NCBI GenBank assembly: GCA_023144715.1
Contig: JAGLFC010000021.1
Coordinates: 1 to 14,931 of the forward strand
Direction of reading: 5' to 3'
Source of the DNA: Gammaproteobacteria bacterium
GTDB taxonomy: Bacteria; Pseudomonadota; Gammaproteobacteria; GRL18
DNA length: 14,931 nucleotides
Shown in pieces: positions 14,223 through 14,931 of the stretch (its first letter is position 1; every line of letters starts with the position of its first letter). Made by a program: the position numbers and the translations under genes. The notes under the pieces are model-generated. The model saw only the letters and a list, made by a program, of their open reading frames with translations. It made no database searches and was not told where the DNA came from.

Positions 14223-14793
14223 TACGAAATCCTTTATCAATATCGCCTTGAAGTCCTTCTTCGCGGTAATAACGCACTCTCAATCCTGAAAAAAGCTCAA
14301 GTAGTTCATTAGGTTCTAAACGAAAATTATTATTTTTGGGGATAGTGGCTGTCATCTCAGTAGTGCCTACATCCTCTTCTTGCACAAAGGTTTGATAAAA
14401 GATTAATCCATTTTGTTTAAGAGCTAATTTTATGATAGGAATAATATCTCTTAATAAAAAACGACTGACAATAATGACATCAAAACCTTCATTTATCATT
14501 TGTTGTTGTTCTTCCACTTGGCTAATATCACTTTGCCTAATGGACAGATTAAGGTGTCGTTCATGAGCAAATTCTTGTATTTTATGAACCGCTGAATCTG
14601 AAATATCCCAAGCATGACTCACAAAACCTAACTCTGCCATCCTGAGTGCATTTCCGCCTAAGCCACAGGCTAAATCCAGTGATTTACCATGAGAAGATAA
14701 AAGATGCTGGTTAAGTTTGAGTACCTGAATTACTTCATTAGGGACTTGTATTTCATTATAACGATTATTCCATTTTTTTCTTATATTTTTCAT
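14191..14793 (-). CDS. Class I SAM-dependent methyltransferase, substrate unknown
   Basis: This 200-residue protein has the class I methyltransferase fold. Motif I is LDLACGLGGNAL (39-50), with Asp in AWDIS (61-65) as the likely ribose-binding acidic residue after strand 2. QSDISQ (87-92) is the adenine-side loop, and FDVIIVSRFLLR (104-115) covers strand 4. Its length and the C-terminal part match small TehB-like or BioC-sized cytosolic methyltransferases, but nothing decides the substrate. It is the first of four overlapping or closely spaced minus-strand genes. The Shine-Dalgarno is poor (AAAAAAT before the ATG), so the start is less certain, but no alternative ATG precedes motif I closely enough. 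Confidence 0.85.
   Translation of the reverse strand: MKNIRKKWNNRYNEIQVPNEVIQVLKLNQHLLSSHGKSLDLACGLGGNALRMAELGFVSHAWDISDSAVHKIQEFAHERHLNLSIRQSDISQVEEQQQMINEGFDVIIVSRFLLRDIIPIIKLALKQNGLIFYQTFVQEEDVGTTEMTATIPKNNNFRLEPNELLELFSGLRVRYYREEGLQGDIDKGFRNEAMLVAQKI
14230..14234 (-). promoter_or_regulatory. Shine-Dalgarno deciding the ComF start
   Basis: AAGGA on the minus strand, seven bases before the ATG at 14222 and inside the end of the methyltransferase gene. It argues against the TTG six codons upstream. Confidence 0.6.
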
Positions 14794-14931
14794 ATTTTTT
14801 GTTAATTTAAAGGGCTTTAATCACTTAAATGTAGAGAAGCTTTCATTTTATGTTAACCTATGACAATTAAAAAATAAATGGCGTTAATCATATTCAAAAT
14901 GATTTATAGAAAATTTTAGATGAAATAATAA
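14794..14931. other. Upstream region of the methyltransferase cluster, no gene seen
   Basis: This 138-base AT-rich stretch reaches the right edge. On the minus strand TTGTCA (five of six to a -35) occurs, but no -10 lies at a usable distance. GGTTAACAT on that strand looks like one BirA half-site, but its partner is not at 15-16 bases. I assign nothing firmly. Confidence 0.4.

Noticed and set aside
14830..14910. GGTTAACAT on the minus strand resembles a BirA operator half-site, which would suit a biotin operon beyond the edge.
   Set aside because: The expected second half-site at 15-16 bases is missing; the nearest similar string is more than 20 bases away, and no bio gene is visible.

Overview
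The window is AT-rich (roughly one third G+C by eye), gene-dense and free of recognisable mobile elements, tRNA or rRNA genes and CRISPR arrays. Gene content (map directly upstream of glnD, a stand-alone moaA, a comF-type gene, a SixA-like phosphatase) suggests a gammaproteobacterium, perhaps a sulfur-oxidising or related low-GC lineage. That placement is inference from gene order and protein style; no marker gene settles it.

Region 1 (about 3-5085, plus strand) is a tight run of five genes: a kinase of the aminoglycoside/choline phosphotransferase fold (cut by the left edge), an HprK-related kinase, a SixA-type histidine phosphatase fused to a Nudix domain, a small amphi-Trp protein, and a CofD-like protein carrying an N-terminal membrane domain. 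HprK-related kinase B, amphi-Trp and CofD-like proteins are members of what annotators call the 'GAK system', which has no established function that I know of. Nearly every member handles phosphoryl groups, nucleotides or phospho-sugars. This is the most interesting part of the window. The expected ATP-grasp partner is not here and may lie to the left.

Region 2 (5100-8597, minus) is housekeeping: map and glnD, nine bases apart, converging on the GAK run. Region 3 (8690-9649, plus) is one exported tandem rhodanese-domain protein with its own promoter. Region 4 (9633-10870, minus) has a short NnrS-like membrane protein and a 157-residue protein of two AP2-like repeats. Each is preceded by a dyad near -41 of a plausible promoter, one of them resembling an FNR/Anr box. 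Region 5 (10871-11848, minus) is moaA, whose stop codon lies in a 14-bp inverted repeat. Region 6 (11968-14793, minus) is an overlapping four-gene cluster: SAM methyltransferase, ComF-type phosphoribosyltransferase, YeeZ-like SDR protein and a membrane-anchored conserved protein of unknown function.

The longest stretch without a gene is about 160 bases (8598-8758), so there is no large unexplained non-coding region.
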